This document shows, piece after piece, positions 16,768-27,026 of a stretch of 64,000 nt of DNA. Position 1 is the first letter of the stretch. Each line of letters opens with the position of its first letter. The translations under genes and the position numbers were made by a program. The notes below the pieces were generated by a model that made no database searches, had not been told where the DNA came from, and saw only the letters and a list, made by a program, of their open reading frames with translations. Source of the stretch: Phaeosaccion multiseriatum (Eukaryota > Ochrophyta, other classes); contig OZ218962.1 of assembly GCA_965112735.1 (NCBI GenBank), positions 2,728,001 to 2,792,000 on the forward strand, written 5' to 3'.

Positions 16768-17457
16768 CCTCCGGGCTGCGGCAAGACCTCCATCCTTCGA
16801 GACATCGCCTATCAGCTGTCCACGACGAGCGTGCAAGCCGATGGGGTGACGGACAATGTGTTTGTGGTGGACACGTCCAATGAGATTGGAGGGTACGGCG
16901 TGGTGCCGCATCCCGCCATTGGCGACGCTCGGAGGATGATGGTGAGGACCAAGTAGGAGCAAAAGGCGGTCATGATTGAGTGCGTGCAGAACCACACACC
17001 CGACGTGATTGTCATCGACGAGATCTCGCTGCGTGCGGAGGTCGACGCCGCCAAGACCGTGAAGGAGAGGGGTGTCCGCTTGATCGGCAGCGCACATGGG
17101 TCGTTCGAGTCTTTGCTGCGCAACGGGGAGCTCAAGGGCCTGCTAGGTGGAGTGGAGAAGGTCATGCTTGGCGACGCCTTGGCGAAGAGTGACAACGGGG
17201 GCAACAAGATGCAGACTCAGAGGGGCGGGGATCCCATTTTCGATTACATAGTCGAGCTACAGCCTGGGCCGAGCCGCTTCGACAAGTGGTCTATCATCAA
17301 CGTGAAGAGGGCAGTGGACTCGAGGTTGCACAATGGCAAGTACACGGCGGAGGTCAGGGAGAGGGTTCGCAGCGGCGGCGAAGAGGGGGGGCAGACCACC
17401 GAAGCGCTCACCACGAAAGTAGAGACATTCGGAGCAGGAAAAGTCGAGGGCCTTTGA
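16768..17457 (+). pseudogene. Ycf45/SPD1-like AAA+ ATPase pseudogene fragment
   Basis: Begins abruptly at the Walker A motif (PPGCGKTSILRDIAYQL) and runs to a stop at 17457. It therefore lacks the N-terminal two-thirds present in its paralogues at 18375-21362 and 24807-27026. An in-frame TAG at 16954-16956 replaces the Ser codon TCG of both intact copies. From DVIVIDEISLRAEVDAAKTV onward it is nearly identical to the minus-strand copy, including GGDPIFDYIVELQPGPS, but its last residues differ. No promoter or start is visible. The 5' break follows a long C/T tract ending in TAG, which mimics a splice acceptor, but the internal stop argues against use. Best read as a decayed partial duplication. 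Confidence 0.88.
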
Positions 17458-18374
17458 CAGCAAGGCTACCGACTTTTTCTGCACGGAGGCGGCAAGAGGC
17501 GGGGCAGGGGTGTCCCTCTTCTGAGTCCGTATACCAATGCGGCGCTGGGGGAGAGCGTAGTGAGAAAGCGCGAAAGCAATCGCACATCCCGGTTTATAAA
17601 ATACTAAAGTATCGTTGAAATTCACTTATCATCCACCCGACAGCCCAACCACATGAAGCGGAATAGGCCGCGCGAGTTGGTGACACATGTTTGCCAGCTG
17701 TGAGTCTGGGGTGGGGGGAGCAACACAGCCCCCCTCGATTCCTTTTTCTTGCTCCTTCCCGCTACCTATAGGGGGAGGCTAATAGGTCACACCCAAGGAA
17801 CGGGTGCCACGCCACCAGCAGAGGCGGAGGAAAGCGATGGCGACCTTGAAGGAGGGAGTGGTCGGTGTGCGGAGCAAGAGCGAGAAGTGGAGGTGAGCGC
17901 GGGGGGGTGGGGGGCAAGGACGCCGGGTGATGTACACTTCCGGTGCTGTGTGCGACATTTCTACCACACTGGGCTGCATGATGGTCCTGCGCGTGAGCTT
18001 TGAGCATGCTGCTGTCTTCTCAGCCCCAATAGAACTTGAAGCAAGGGCGGCGCGTTATTCCATCCATCACGTGCCTGCGCTGGGTCGGCGAAACCAAGGG
18101 CATAAGCTCTTCATGGGATACTGGCGGCCCCTCGTTCTCGTTGCTCGGCTCATGACTCATGATTTGGGAGCGGCTTTACAGCCAGTCCAAAATCTTTTTC
18201 TCGCCGGCCAGCCGAAGCCCATCGGCAGCTCAGGAATAAGGCCATCCCTCCGCGATTCTTCTCCGCTAACGCCGTGTGCACAATAGTCTCACTCCTCTCC
18301 TTGCGTGCCTTCCCTTTCATCTCGTTGTCGCCCTCCCCCTATGTAGGCAAGAAGATGATCGCGCCAACGAGAGG
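17458..18374 (+). other. Spacer / possible 5' exon region of the following gene
   Basis: A pyrimidine-rich acceptor (CCCCCTATGTAG, ending at 18347) lies just before the first recognisable domain of the next gene. An upstream exon probably exists in this spacer, but none could be assigned. No other coding sequence is supported. Confidence 0.35.
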
Positions 18375-21362
18375 ATGCGAGAAGTAGCTCTGAGCGTGCT
18401 GGGCGACACCGAGGACGGGTGTGCTCAGAAGGGGCAGCTAGGCATCGAGCTCCGCCGCGAGTGCGCAGACGAGTACGCGCACTTCGGCAAGCTACAACTC
18501 TTCCTCGACGCCAACAAAGACTTGTTCCGTCCGGGAGTGGCCACGGATGTGGTTGCCTTGACGAGGGCAGGTAGAAGAGCTGCCTTAGCAGCAGCGCGTC
18601 AGTCGATGCCGGCGTCGGGAGAGGCGCAGTATGTGCAGGAGGAGACAAGCCCGCAGCTGCAGCAGAGACAACAACAGAGGGAGGCAGCGCAGGCGGCGTT
18701 GCTGTACACCAGCGCCGTCCCGCCTCGTCAGCTCCCTTCCGCTTTAGCTGCTCTTCGAGAAGACGAGGACTATTCCCCATTTGGGGAGCCGGAGGGTGAT
18801 AGCGCCAACAGGCTGGAGGGTGATAGCGCCAACAGGAGAATGCGGAGCGTGGCGCTGGGGGTGCTCGGCGACTCTGTAGGTGGCTCTGTTCAGAAGGGGC
18901 AGTTGGGCTTAAAGCTCCGCCGCTACTGCCCCGGAGAGTATGCATACTTCGGCAAACTACAGATATTCCTCGACTGCAATGATGATTGGTTCCGGCAGGG
19001 GCTAGAGCGAGACGTTGTGGCTTTGACGAGGGCTGGCATGCAAGCCAGCTTGGCAGCAAGGCGATTCCCGCGGCAGTCTCGAAGAGAGGGGTCACAGCTG
19101 CAGCAGAGGCAGCAGAGAGACGCAGAGGAGCAGGAAAGTGAGTCGTTCTGCTACACCAGCCCCGCACAGTCTGATCAGATGCACTCTTCATCGACGGGGC
19201 TTGAGGAGGAGGATGTGGACGCTAACCATGGCATTTTGGTCGGGGTGAAAGCTCTCCTCGACAGAGCGGACAGTGAGCCAGCGAAGCATCGGACCGAGTA
19301 TGTGGTCGGGATGCATCAAGATGGTGGAGAAGCAACACGCGCCCTGTTGAGGAGCGAGCCTCCTTGTCTCACCTTTTCCTTCCTTTCCTCCGACGGATGC
19401 AGCTCATCGGCGAGGTTTCCGCAGGGACAACTGAGCTGGGAGGCCAGTGAGGTGCTGAATCGCCTCTTGGGTATGCCACAGCTCATCAAGGTCGCGCATG
19501 ACACTCATGAGCTGCTCGGGCCCTGGACTGCAGAGGCGGGATGGCAGCCTGCGGTCACCCAGGCGGCCGGCGTGCTGGACATTCAGCTTGCCTACGAGCT
19601 CGCTACGCACTTGCAGACAGGTAGAGGTGTACCAAACGCCTCCCTGGAGGACACTGTCGCCTACTTTGGGGGCAGCAGCGTAAAGGGAGGCGGGTGGGCA
19701 ACGGCAAGCGCCGAGCTGGCACGTCTCTATACGGGCGTGCGTGAGGCGTTGCTCGACAGTGGCGTCGAGGTTGTGCTCCGAGCCACGGCAACGAGAATGG
19801 AGCGAGCCCTCCGAGGAGAGAGGAGGAGGCACATCAGCTTCTGCCCTCGCAAAGGCTACTGCCTCATGAGTACAGAGCTGCTCCAAGCCATCCGACCATC
19901 CCCCGGGATCGAGGGCAGCCCTTCCACTGAGGCGCCCTTCAGTTCCCTCGCCAATGGGCATGTTTCCCGTGCTCCTCCTTCTGTTGTTATGGATGACACA
20001 GGGTCGCTTCTCAAGCTCCTGACGGACGAGTTGCAGGCCACCTTCAGCTTGTTTTCGCGGCCGGAGCTCGTGTGGAATGTGATTGGAAGCATTTCGTTGG
20101 ACACGGGCAAGCCTCCTGCTCTACGTACGCTGTCGGGGCAGAGAGTGTTGCTTCCGGGCCTTCCGTCTAGAGAGGAGGATGGCCCGCAAGCGACGACGAC
20201 TCCTGCTACTACTGGCGACGGCGATGCCGAGGGGGGGGACAGAGCAAAGGTGTGCATAGATGGCATTGCCCGCACGTTAGACTTTGGGCCAGACAACCGA
20301 GCCGGCTTCGATCAACAGCTTCACCGCGTCAGCGCTATCCGGGACAACAGAGGCAACGTGATTGGCATCACCATGCGAGTGGGGCGCTTCGTCAAGGGCA
20401 GCGCGGGCTTCATGCAGGACCTTCTCTTCTGTAAGCCCGAGGGGGCGCAGGCCCAGCCCGGCCCGTCTATCCTTCTAGTGGGGCCTCCGGGCTGCGGCAA
20501 GACCTCCATCCTTCGAGACATCGCCTATCAGCTGTCCACGACGAGCGTGCAAGCCGATGGGGTGACGGACAATGTGTTTGTGGTGGACACGTCCAATGAG
20601 ATTGGAGGGGACGGCGTGGTGCCGCATCCCGCCATTGGCGACGCTCGGAGGATGATGGTGAGGACCAAGTCGGAGCAAAAGACGGTCATGATTGAGTGCG
20701 TGCAGAACCACATGCCTGACGTGATTGTCATCGACGAGCTCTGTCTGCCCGGCGACGTCGAAGCGGCGAAGACCGTGAAGGAGAGTGGTGTGAGGGTGAT
20801 CGCAATGAGCAGACGTGCCAACGGAGGTTTCGTCGAGTCTTTGCTGCAGAGCGGAGGAGAGCTCGAGGGTGTGCTCCGCGGAGTGACGAAGGCTGACAAC
20901 AAGACAAGTCAGTCTCAAAAGGGTGGGGACCTCCTTTTCGATTACATAGTCGAGCTGACGCCTGGGAGTTTCGACAAGTGGTCCATCATCAACGTGAAGA
21001 GCGCGGTGGACTCGAGATTGCACAATGGTAGGTACACGGCCGAGGTCAGGGAGAGGCTTCGCAACAGCGGTGAAGGGGGGGAGACTACCGAAGAGCTGAC
21101 CATGAAAGTGGAGACGTTCGTCGTCGGAGGAGGAGGAGCAGGAGGAGCAGGAGGAGGAGGAGGAGGAGGAGGAGGAGGAGGAGGAGGAGCCGGATCAGGA
21201 GCGGGAGGAGGAGCCGGAGCAGAAGGAGGAGCCGAAGCAGGAGAAGAAGCAGGAGTAGGAGGAAGCAGTCTACCAGGGGAGACGCAAGTGCCGTCGGTGA
21301 ACGGAACGAGTCCGACGGCGGCGTTGCCTACATGGGCGAAGGTCGCGGGTTTCTCGCCTTAA
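18375..21362 (+). CDS. LOTUS-like / exonuclease-like / Ycf45-type AAA+ ATPase (copy B)
   Basis: 995 aa from the first in-frame ATG after a likely acceptor at 18347; the true start may be in an upstream exon. Order of domains: two copies of a 70-residue motif (about 1-70 and 155-225; QKGQLGIELRREC then FGKLQLFLDANKDLF) that resembles OST-HTH/LOTUS RNA-binding folds; a DEDD 3'-5' exonuclease-like region (about 280-470; LIKVAHDTHELLGPW, VLDIQLAYELATHL) in which the usual D-x-E is not visible; and a Ycf45/SpoIIIAA-like AAA+ module with FGPDNRAGFDQQLHRVSAIR, Walker A GPPGCGKTS (about 704), VVDTSNEIGGDGVVPHPAIG and Walker B DVIVIDEL (about 780). The plant relative SPD1 acts in plastids. A Gly-rich tail ends the protein. 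Confidence 0.85.
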   Translation: MREVALSVLGDTEDGCAQKGQLGIELRRECADEYAHFGKLQLFLDANKDLFRPGVATDVVALTRAGRRAALAAARQSMPASGEAQYVQEETSPQLQQRQQQREAAQAALLYTSAVPPRQLPSALAALREDEDYSPFGEPEGDSANRLEGDSANRRMRSVALGVLGDSVGGSVQKGQLGLKLRRYCPGEYAYFGKLQIFLDCNDDWFRQGLERDVVALTRAGMQASLAARRFPRQSRREGSQLQQRQQRDAEEQESESFCYTSPAQSDQMHSSSTGLEEEDVDANHGILVGVKALLDRADSEPAKHRTEYVVGMHQDGGEATRALLRSEPPCLTFSFLSSDGCSSSARFPQGQLSWEASEVLNRLLGMPQLIKVAHDTHELLGPWTAEAGWQPAVTQAAGVLDIQLAYELATHLQTGRGVPNASLEDTVAYFGGSSVKGGGWATASAELARLYTGVREALLDSGVEVVLRATATRMERALRGERRRHISFCPRKGYCLMSTELLQAIRPSPGIEGSPSTEAPFSSLANGHVSRAPPSVVMDDTGSLLKLLTDELQATFSLFSRPELVWNVIGSISLDTGKPPALRTLSGQRVLLPGLPSREEDGPQATTTPATTGDGDAEGGDRAKVCIDGIARTLDFGPDNRAGFDQQLHRVSAIRDNRGNVIGITMRVGRFVKGSAGFMQDLLFCKPEGAQAQPGPSILLVGPPGCGKTSILRDIAYQLSTTSVQADGVTDNVFVVDTSNEIGGDGVVPHPAIGDARRMMVRTKSEQKTVMIECVQNHMPDVIVIDELCLPGDVEAAKTVKESGVRVIAMSRRANGGFVESLLQSGGELEGVLRGVTKADNKTSQSQKGGDLLFDYIVELTPGSFDKWSIINVKSAVDSRLHNGRYTAEVRERLRNSGEGGETTEELTMKVETFVVGGGGAGGAGGGGGGGGGGGGGAGSGAGGGAGAEGGAEAGEEAGVGGSSLPGETQVPSVNGTSPTAALPTWAKVAGFSP

Positions 21363-21907
21363 AAGGGGGCGGGGTGACCCAGAGACTCTGAGGAGAGTCT
21401 TCGCTCGCTGTCAGGGCTTATCCTCCAAGGTCGTCAGAGGCCTTAGCCTGAGCTTACCAAGCGGAGAGCTCATGGACTTGGCAGGGAGAGCGGCTGGCTC
21501 AGCAATGCAGGATCAGCACAGCAGCAGGGCAGGCATCTCTAGATTTGTTGGTAGGAGGCTCGAATAAGGATTAAGTCATCTTACTACTATACTTCGAAGT
21601 ACTATTTTATCCTCATGCCCACACGAAGCTGTCAGCAAGAGAAAGCTGAAAATCCGTACATCAACACCTGCTACATGAAGATGATTTGAGGGACTCCGAG
21701 TCCTCACCTTTCTCCCCCCCCATACCCCCCCTGGGGAATTTAAATCACGCGCGTTCGCTCCGCCGCTCTCAAGGGAAGAGCGTGGGAGAGACAGGAGAAG
21801 GAGGAGCTGAGAAGGAGCAGACCTCCGTCCCCCATGCACGTGCTTCAATTGTATAGGCCAAATTGACTGCCTTGATTCCGAGGAGCAACGGCACGTTATC
21901 CAAAATC
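21363..21907 (+). other. Intergenic; perfect 12-bp palindrome TACTTCGAAGTA
   Basis: 3' flank of copy B and 5' flank of the FNIP gene. TACTTCGAAGTA at 21590-21601 is a perfect palindrome inside an AT-rich patch. Similar ACTTC..AAGTACTAT patches lie downstream of the first gene of the window. No gene seen. Confidence 0.4.
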
Positions 21908-24204
21908 ATGGAGGAAGCGAGAGAGGGCAGCAGCGAGAGTACTCGGGATTCAAAGAGGGTACGATCCACCCCCATGAGCACCTTAGTTGGCCGCGGCAGC
22001 AGCAACAGCGGCGAAGATGGAGATGGGCGGGTCGTTCTCACTGGGCAAGCAGCTTCCGGGGGGGGGGCGGAGGACGAGAGGCACCGGCCGCTCGGCATCA
22101 AGGCCCTGTCTCTCGTGGTCAAGGTCATGGGCTGCAGGCGAGAGGTAAGCAGTAAGCAGTAAGCGGTAGCTGGCAGCTGCTTTCTTCGGCTGGGGAACTT
22201 AGCATCTTGCTCGATGCCTCACGGGGGCTGCAGCTGGGGAAACATGTAAGGTTGCTCTTCTTGCCTGACGTCGCCCCCGCCTCTCCCTCTCCTGCGTGCA
22301 CTCAGACATGGGGCCTGTCGCGTGGGGCAGACCTTGTCACCCCGAGACGAGTTGTGCTACACTCTCTGGTCCCCGTTCCAGTGACACTCCGGCTGGTGGA
22401 CATGCTCCGGCGTCAGAAGGAGGCAGAGGAGCGCAAAGTAGCTCCTCCCCCCCCCACTGGTCCTCGCATCAAGATGAGCGCGCACTTACGCAAGCTGCTG
22501 CTTCAGGAGGGTAGTACCTGCATGACCTCGGGCGATGAGAGTCTCTGTGCCTCGGAGAAGGAGGAGGCAGACGGCCCGAGGAGCTTTGCGGTGGCCCAGG
22601 TTCGACTGGGGCAGAAGTTCAACGATATGGGCTTCCTCTGGAGCACCATGAAGTCCAGCACCAAGTCCTCTGAGCACAATGTGGCGGGGTTCGAGGAGCA
22701 TGGGGGCATGGTGCAGAGGCTGCTGCAGCTCCTGCCGAGGTCCATCACCCACGTCATTTTCGGAGACTTGCCCAACGAGCGCGTCACACGTCTCCCCGAG
22801 TGGCTCACCGTCGTGGAGTTCGGGCAGTGCTTCGCTCACTGCGTGTCTCTCCCTTCTGGACTGAGGAAAGTTGTGTTTGGTGACATGTTCAACTGCCATG
22901 ACGTGCTCTTGCCGCCTGGCCTGGAGGAAGTGACGTTCGGGCGCTACTTCACTGGCTTCTCGCCCAGACCGCTGAAGCAGCAGCAGCAGCAGCCGCAGCC
23001 GCAGCCGCAGCAAGGCGGGCTGCAGAGCGGGCGCAGAACGACGCGGGCTCAGTTGTCGGCAGCTCAGACGGTAGTGGAGTCAGTATCGCCGCCTTTGACG
23101 CCTCTCCCAGCTGTCCATCCAGTCCTGCCGTCGACTCTGAGAAAGATCACCTTCGGGAATCGGTTCAATCAGCAAGTGGACTTACCGAACTTGCTGGATG
23201 CAGTGGAATTCGGGGACTGGTTCGATAGAGCCGTCGTGCTGCCTGCGGGCGGGAGGTTTCGCAGCGTGAAGTTTGGATGCAGCTACAACCAGGACACTAA
23301 ACTACCCGACTCGCTGGAGGAGGTGATCTTCGGGAGGGACTTTAACAGACCCGTCGTTCTGCCCGCGTCCCTGCGCAAGGTTGTGTTCGGGGACGCGTTC
23401 AATCAGCCTGGCTTGGAGCTGCCTCATCAGCAGCTTGCGGAAGTGGCCTTTGGGCAAACTTTCAACAGGCCACTTTGCCTCCCGTCTTGCCTGAAAAAGG
23501 TCTCCTTTGGCGACCGCTTCCAACAGCTGGACCCGCACCTTCCCGAGTCGCTCGAGGAGCTCTCTCTGGCCGGGTCGTGCTTCAACGCCCCCCTCCCTGC
23601 TCTCCCACCCTCTCTCAAGAGTCTTCGCCTGGGTAACGCCTACAACCAGTCCCACTTAACCCTCCCCAAGGGTCTCGAGAAGATCAGCTTCGGTAGGATG
23701 TACTCGTTGCAGACGGACCATGTGGTGGAGCGACTTCCCCTGTCCATCAGAGAGCTGACCTTTTCGCTCAAGTTTTGGGGAGAGGGCCCTCCCTTCATCC
23801 TGCTCGAAATGCCGGTGGAGGGCTCCGTGCCGGCGTTCTTGTCCACCGCAGTGGCGCAGTTGCACCGCAGCGGAGTGCACGAGGTGCGCAGGACTACGAC
23901 CTACCGCTTCGGCACGATGACGCTCTTCTTTGACCGAGTGATGCCAGGGCGGGGTCAAGATGGCATCGACCAGGCTGCTGCCCCCTGTGCTAGAGGCCGT
24001 TCTTGTGCTGGCGGGGATGCGGGTTGCCTCCCCTTTGCTTCGCCCGAGGACGTGGGGGGGAGAGAGCTTGGTCGGACTTGGTCTCAAACTGAGGCAATGT
24101 CGGAGACTGGGGCCGAGAACGAGGAGGCGCCTTGTGGTGAGCGTGGCGAGGGAGACGAGACTCCTCAGCGACTCGACTTCGAGGACCTGGCCACGTCACT
24201 GTGA
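21908..24204 (+). CDS. FNIP-repeat protein 1
   Basis: Two exons, 21908-22144 and 22306-24204 (711 aa). The splice is supported by GTAAGC/CACTCAG, matching phase, and alignment to the paralogue at 40771-44508: RRE|TWGLSRG here matches HQKATWGLCKD there. The body is a run of roughly a dozen FNIP-type repeats of 21-24 residues with the pattern LPxxLxxVxFGxxFNxxVxLP, for example LPSTLRKITFGNRFNQQVDLP and ASLRKVVFGDAFNQPGLELP, at about residues 200-560. A Gln/Pro insert (CAG/CCG repeat, 22977-23010) splits the array. FNIP repeats form LRR-like solenoids, known mostly from Dictyostelium, other protists and some giant viruses. Function unknown. No signal peptide or transmembrane segment. Confidence 0.88.
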
Positions 24205-24806
24205 CCGACCGATCGACCGACCGAATTGCAAAGCGGGCCAACCGAACCGAACGTAGGCCGGCAATAGGCGTGAAGGGCAACAAGGAGGGCAAGCGAGGCG
24301 GGCGGGCCTTTTGGTGGGCCCTGGCTGTGCAGTGAGTGACACATCCAGAGGCGGAAACCGCGCGAGTGAGAAGGGGTGAGTTGTGCCAACCGTGGTGGGG
24401 CGAGGAGCGAGGAGCAGCATGCTTGGGCGAGCGTATCGCAGTTTGGTGGTGCCGCGCCTGTGCCTTTTCTTGCCTTACTGTGTGACGGCGTCTGGGCTGC
24501 GTAGGCGTGGATGGGCTAGCTCAGGGGCCGCGGGTGGAAACGAAGCAGGTAGAGGTATTTGGCGGGGACATGGAGAGGGTGGAGGAGTGAAGTAGAAGAA
24601 GTGGCTATAGCAGGTCCCAGGCACGGTCAGCACATGAGGTGAGGACAGGGAGAGCGGTGGGAAGAGCGGTTGAAGAGTAGAGCGTAGTACCAACTTGTGC
24701 AGGCGGCACATTCTCGGTGCCCTCGCTTGCTCAAAACTCAAAGCTCTACTCTCCACGCCTGTATAATTAAAATAGGCTCTTTATACATGCCACGCTCATG
24801 GGCCTA
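24205..24806. other. Convergent intergenic spacer, no gene seen
   Basis: Separates the FNIP-1 stop from the stop of Ycf45-like copy C. A (GACC)n patch lies at 24200-24230 and an AT-rich bit (TATAATTAAAATAGG) at 24762-24776. No coding content supported. Confidence 0.4.
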
Positions 24807-27026
24807 TCAAAATCCGTCGCTTTTTCCTCCTCCGAATGTCTCTACTTTCGTGGTGAGCGCTTCGGTGGTCTGCCCCCCCTCTTCGCCGCCGCTGCGAACC
24901 CTCTCCCTGACCTCCGCCGTGTACTTGCCATTGTGCAACCTCGAGTCCACTGCCCTCTTCACGTTGATGATAGACCACTTGTCGAAGCAGCTCGGCCCAG
25001 GCTGTAGCTCGACTATGTAATCGAAAATGGGATCCCCGCCCCTCTGAGTCTGCATCTTGTTGCCCCCGTTGTCACTCTTCGCCAAGGCGTCGCCAAGCAT
25101 GACCTTCTCCACTCCACCTAGCAGGCCCTTGAGCTCCCCGTTGCGCAGCAAAGACTCGAACGACCCATGTGCGCTGCCGATCAAGCGGACACCCCTCTCC
25201 TTCACGGTCTTGGCGGCGTCGACCTCCGCACGCAGCGAGATCTCGTCGATGACAATCACGTCGGGTGTGTGGTTCTGCACGCACTCAATCATGACCGTCT
25301 TTTGCTCCGACTTGGTCCTCACCATCATCCTTCGAGCGTCGCCAATGGCGGGATGCGGCACCACGCCGTCCCCTCCAATCTCATTGGACGTGTCCACCAC
25401 AAACACATTGTCCATCACCCCATCGGCTTGCACGCTCGTCGTGGACAGCTGATAGGCGATGTCTCGAAGGATGGAGGTCTTGCCGCAGCCCGGAGGCCCC
25501 ACTAGAAGGATGGACGGGCCGGGCTGGGCCTGCGCCCCCTCGGGCTTACAGAAGAGAAGGTCCTGCATGAAGCTCGCGCTGCCCTTGACGAAGCGCCCCA
25601 CTCGCATGGTGATGCCAATCACGTTGCCTCTGTTGTCCCGGATAGCGCTGACGCGGTGAAGCTGTTGATCGAAGCTGGCTCGGTTGTCTGGCCCAAAGTC
25701 TAACGTGCGGGCAATGTCCTCGATGCACTTGTTCGTTTTCTCAATCACGAGGTTGGGTGGAGGCTGCCGGCACCCATCCTTCTCCTCCCTCTTGTTCTGC
25801 GCGAACACGCCTCCGAAAGGCTGGAAGCCTCCTCCGCGCTTCTCAGCGGCGCGTGTCTCTCGCCCTTGTTCCTTCGCCGCTATCTCGAGCATGACCTTCT
25901 CCCCCGACAGCGTCAGCGCGAAGGGAGACCTGCCCTTGTCCAGTGCGATGTCCCGCACCTTCCACAAGAGCGGAGAGGAGGGCTCGAACATGGTCTTAAA
26001 CTCCTCCGGCAAGAGCTTCTGCAGATCCGTGATATCGACGTCCACCAGAGGCAAAGACTGCAGTTCCCCCGCCCCAGCATTTAATGAATCATAGGCGAGG
26101 GCATGAAAGAGCTCCATACTCATGACACTGTAGGCCTTCTGCGGGCAGAAGCTGATGTGCCTCCTCCTCTCTCCTCGGAGGGCTCGCTCCATTCTCGTTG
26201 CCGTGGCTCGGAGCACAACCTCGACGCCACGGTCGAGCAAAGCCTTGCGCACGCCCGCATAGAGACGTGCCAGCTCGGCGCTTGCCGTTGCCCACCCGCT
26301 TCCCTTTACGCTGCTGCCCCCAAAGTAGGCGACAATGTCCTCCAGGGAGGCGTTTGGTACACCTCTACCTGTCTGCAAGTGCGTAGCGAGCTCGTAGGCA
26401 AGCTGAATGTCCAGCACGCCGGCCGCATGGGTGACCGCAGGCTGCCATCCCGCCTCTGCAGTCCAGGGCCCGAGCAGCTCGTGAGTGTCATGCGCGACCT
26501 TGATGAGCTGTGGCATACCCAAGAGGCGATTCAGCACCTCACTGGCCTCCCAGCTCAGTTTTCCCTGCGGAAAACTCGCCGGTGCGCTGGATCCGTTGGA
26601 GCAGGAAAGGAGGTAGAAGTCGAGGCACGGAGGGGCTTTGCGCAGAGGGATACTTGAGCGCGTATCTGTATGCTGGTGCATGCCGATCACAAGCCCGGCC
26701 TTGTAGCGAGCTGGCTCACTGTCCGCTTTGTCGAGGAGAGTTTCCACATCAGAGGTGGTGTAGGTTGCTGGTGCAGATGATGTTACCTTCTCCTTCTTCT
26801 CGGATAATCTGACACGTTCGTTGTTGTTGAATCTCTCAAAGAGGTCCTTGTTCCTGTCAAAGAACGCTCCCAGCTTCATGCCGAGGGCGCGGTACTCTTT
26901 TGGACACCGGGTCGTGAGCTGGGTTCCCATTCGCGAAATGTCAATCTCCCCTCCGTCAGCAACCAGTAGTACTTTGCGTGCTTCCCGCCTCACCGTCTCG
27001 TGAGTCATGACTGCCGACGATGGCAT
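24807..27026 (-). CDS. LOTUS-like / exonuclease-like / Ycf45-type AAA+ ATPase (copy C)
   Basis: 739 aa, single exon, from the first ATG on the minus strand (MPSSAVMTHETVRREARKVL). It has one LOTUS-like motif (about 10-75; RMGTQLTTRCPKEYRALGMK) where copy B has two. The exonuclease-like region follows (about 120-300), nearly identical to copy B in stretches, for example LLGMPQLIKVAHDTHELLG. A divergent linker (TRAAEKRGGGFQPFGG) leads to the Ycf45/SPD1-type AAA+ module with Walker A at about 508-516 and Walker B VIVIDEI. The DNA identity with copy B is patchy: long identical blocks next to diverged ones, which suggests gene conversion. Family role: P-loop ATPase of plastids and cyanobacteria; RNA or membrane partner unknown. 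The C-terminus (GGGKSDGF) lacks the Gly-rich tail of copy B. Confidence 0.88.
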   Translation of the reverse strand: MPSSAVMTHETVRREARKVLLVADGGEIDISRMGTQLTTRCPKEYRALGMKLGAFFDRNKDLFERFNNNERVRLSEKKEKVTSSAPATYTTSDVETLLDKADSEPARYKAGLVIGMHQHTDTRSSIPLRKAPPCLDFYLLSCSNGSSAPASFPQGKLSWEASEVLNRLLGMPQLIKVAHDTHELLGPWTAEAGWQPAVTHAAGVLDIQLAYELATHLQTGRGVPNASLEDIVAYFGGSSVKGSGWATASAELARLYAGVRKALLDRGVEVVLRATATRMERALRGERRRHISFCPQKAYSVMSMELFHALAYDSLNAGAGELQSLPLVDVDITDLQKLLPEEFKTMFEPSSPLLWKVRDIALDKGRSPFALTLSGEKVMLEIAAKEQGRETRAAEKRGGGFQPFGGVFAQNKREEKDGCRQPPPNLVIEKTNKCIEDIARTLDFGPDNRASFDQQLHRVSAIRDNRGNVIGITMRVGRFVKGSASFMQDLLFCKPEGAQAQPGPSILLVGPPGCGKTSILRDIAYQLSTTSVQADGVMDNVFVVDTSNEIGGDGVVPHPAIGDARRMMVRTKSEQKTVMIECVQNHTPDVIVIDEISLRAEVDAAKTVKERGVRLIGSAHGSFESLLRNGELKGLLGGVEKVMLGDALAKSDNGGNKMQTQRGGDPIFDYIVELQPGPSCFDKWSIINVKRAVDSRLHNGKYTAEVRERVRSGGEEGGQTTEALTTKVETFGGGKSDGF

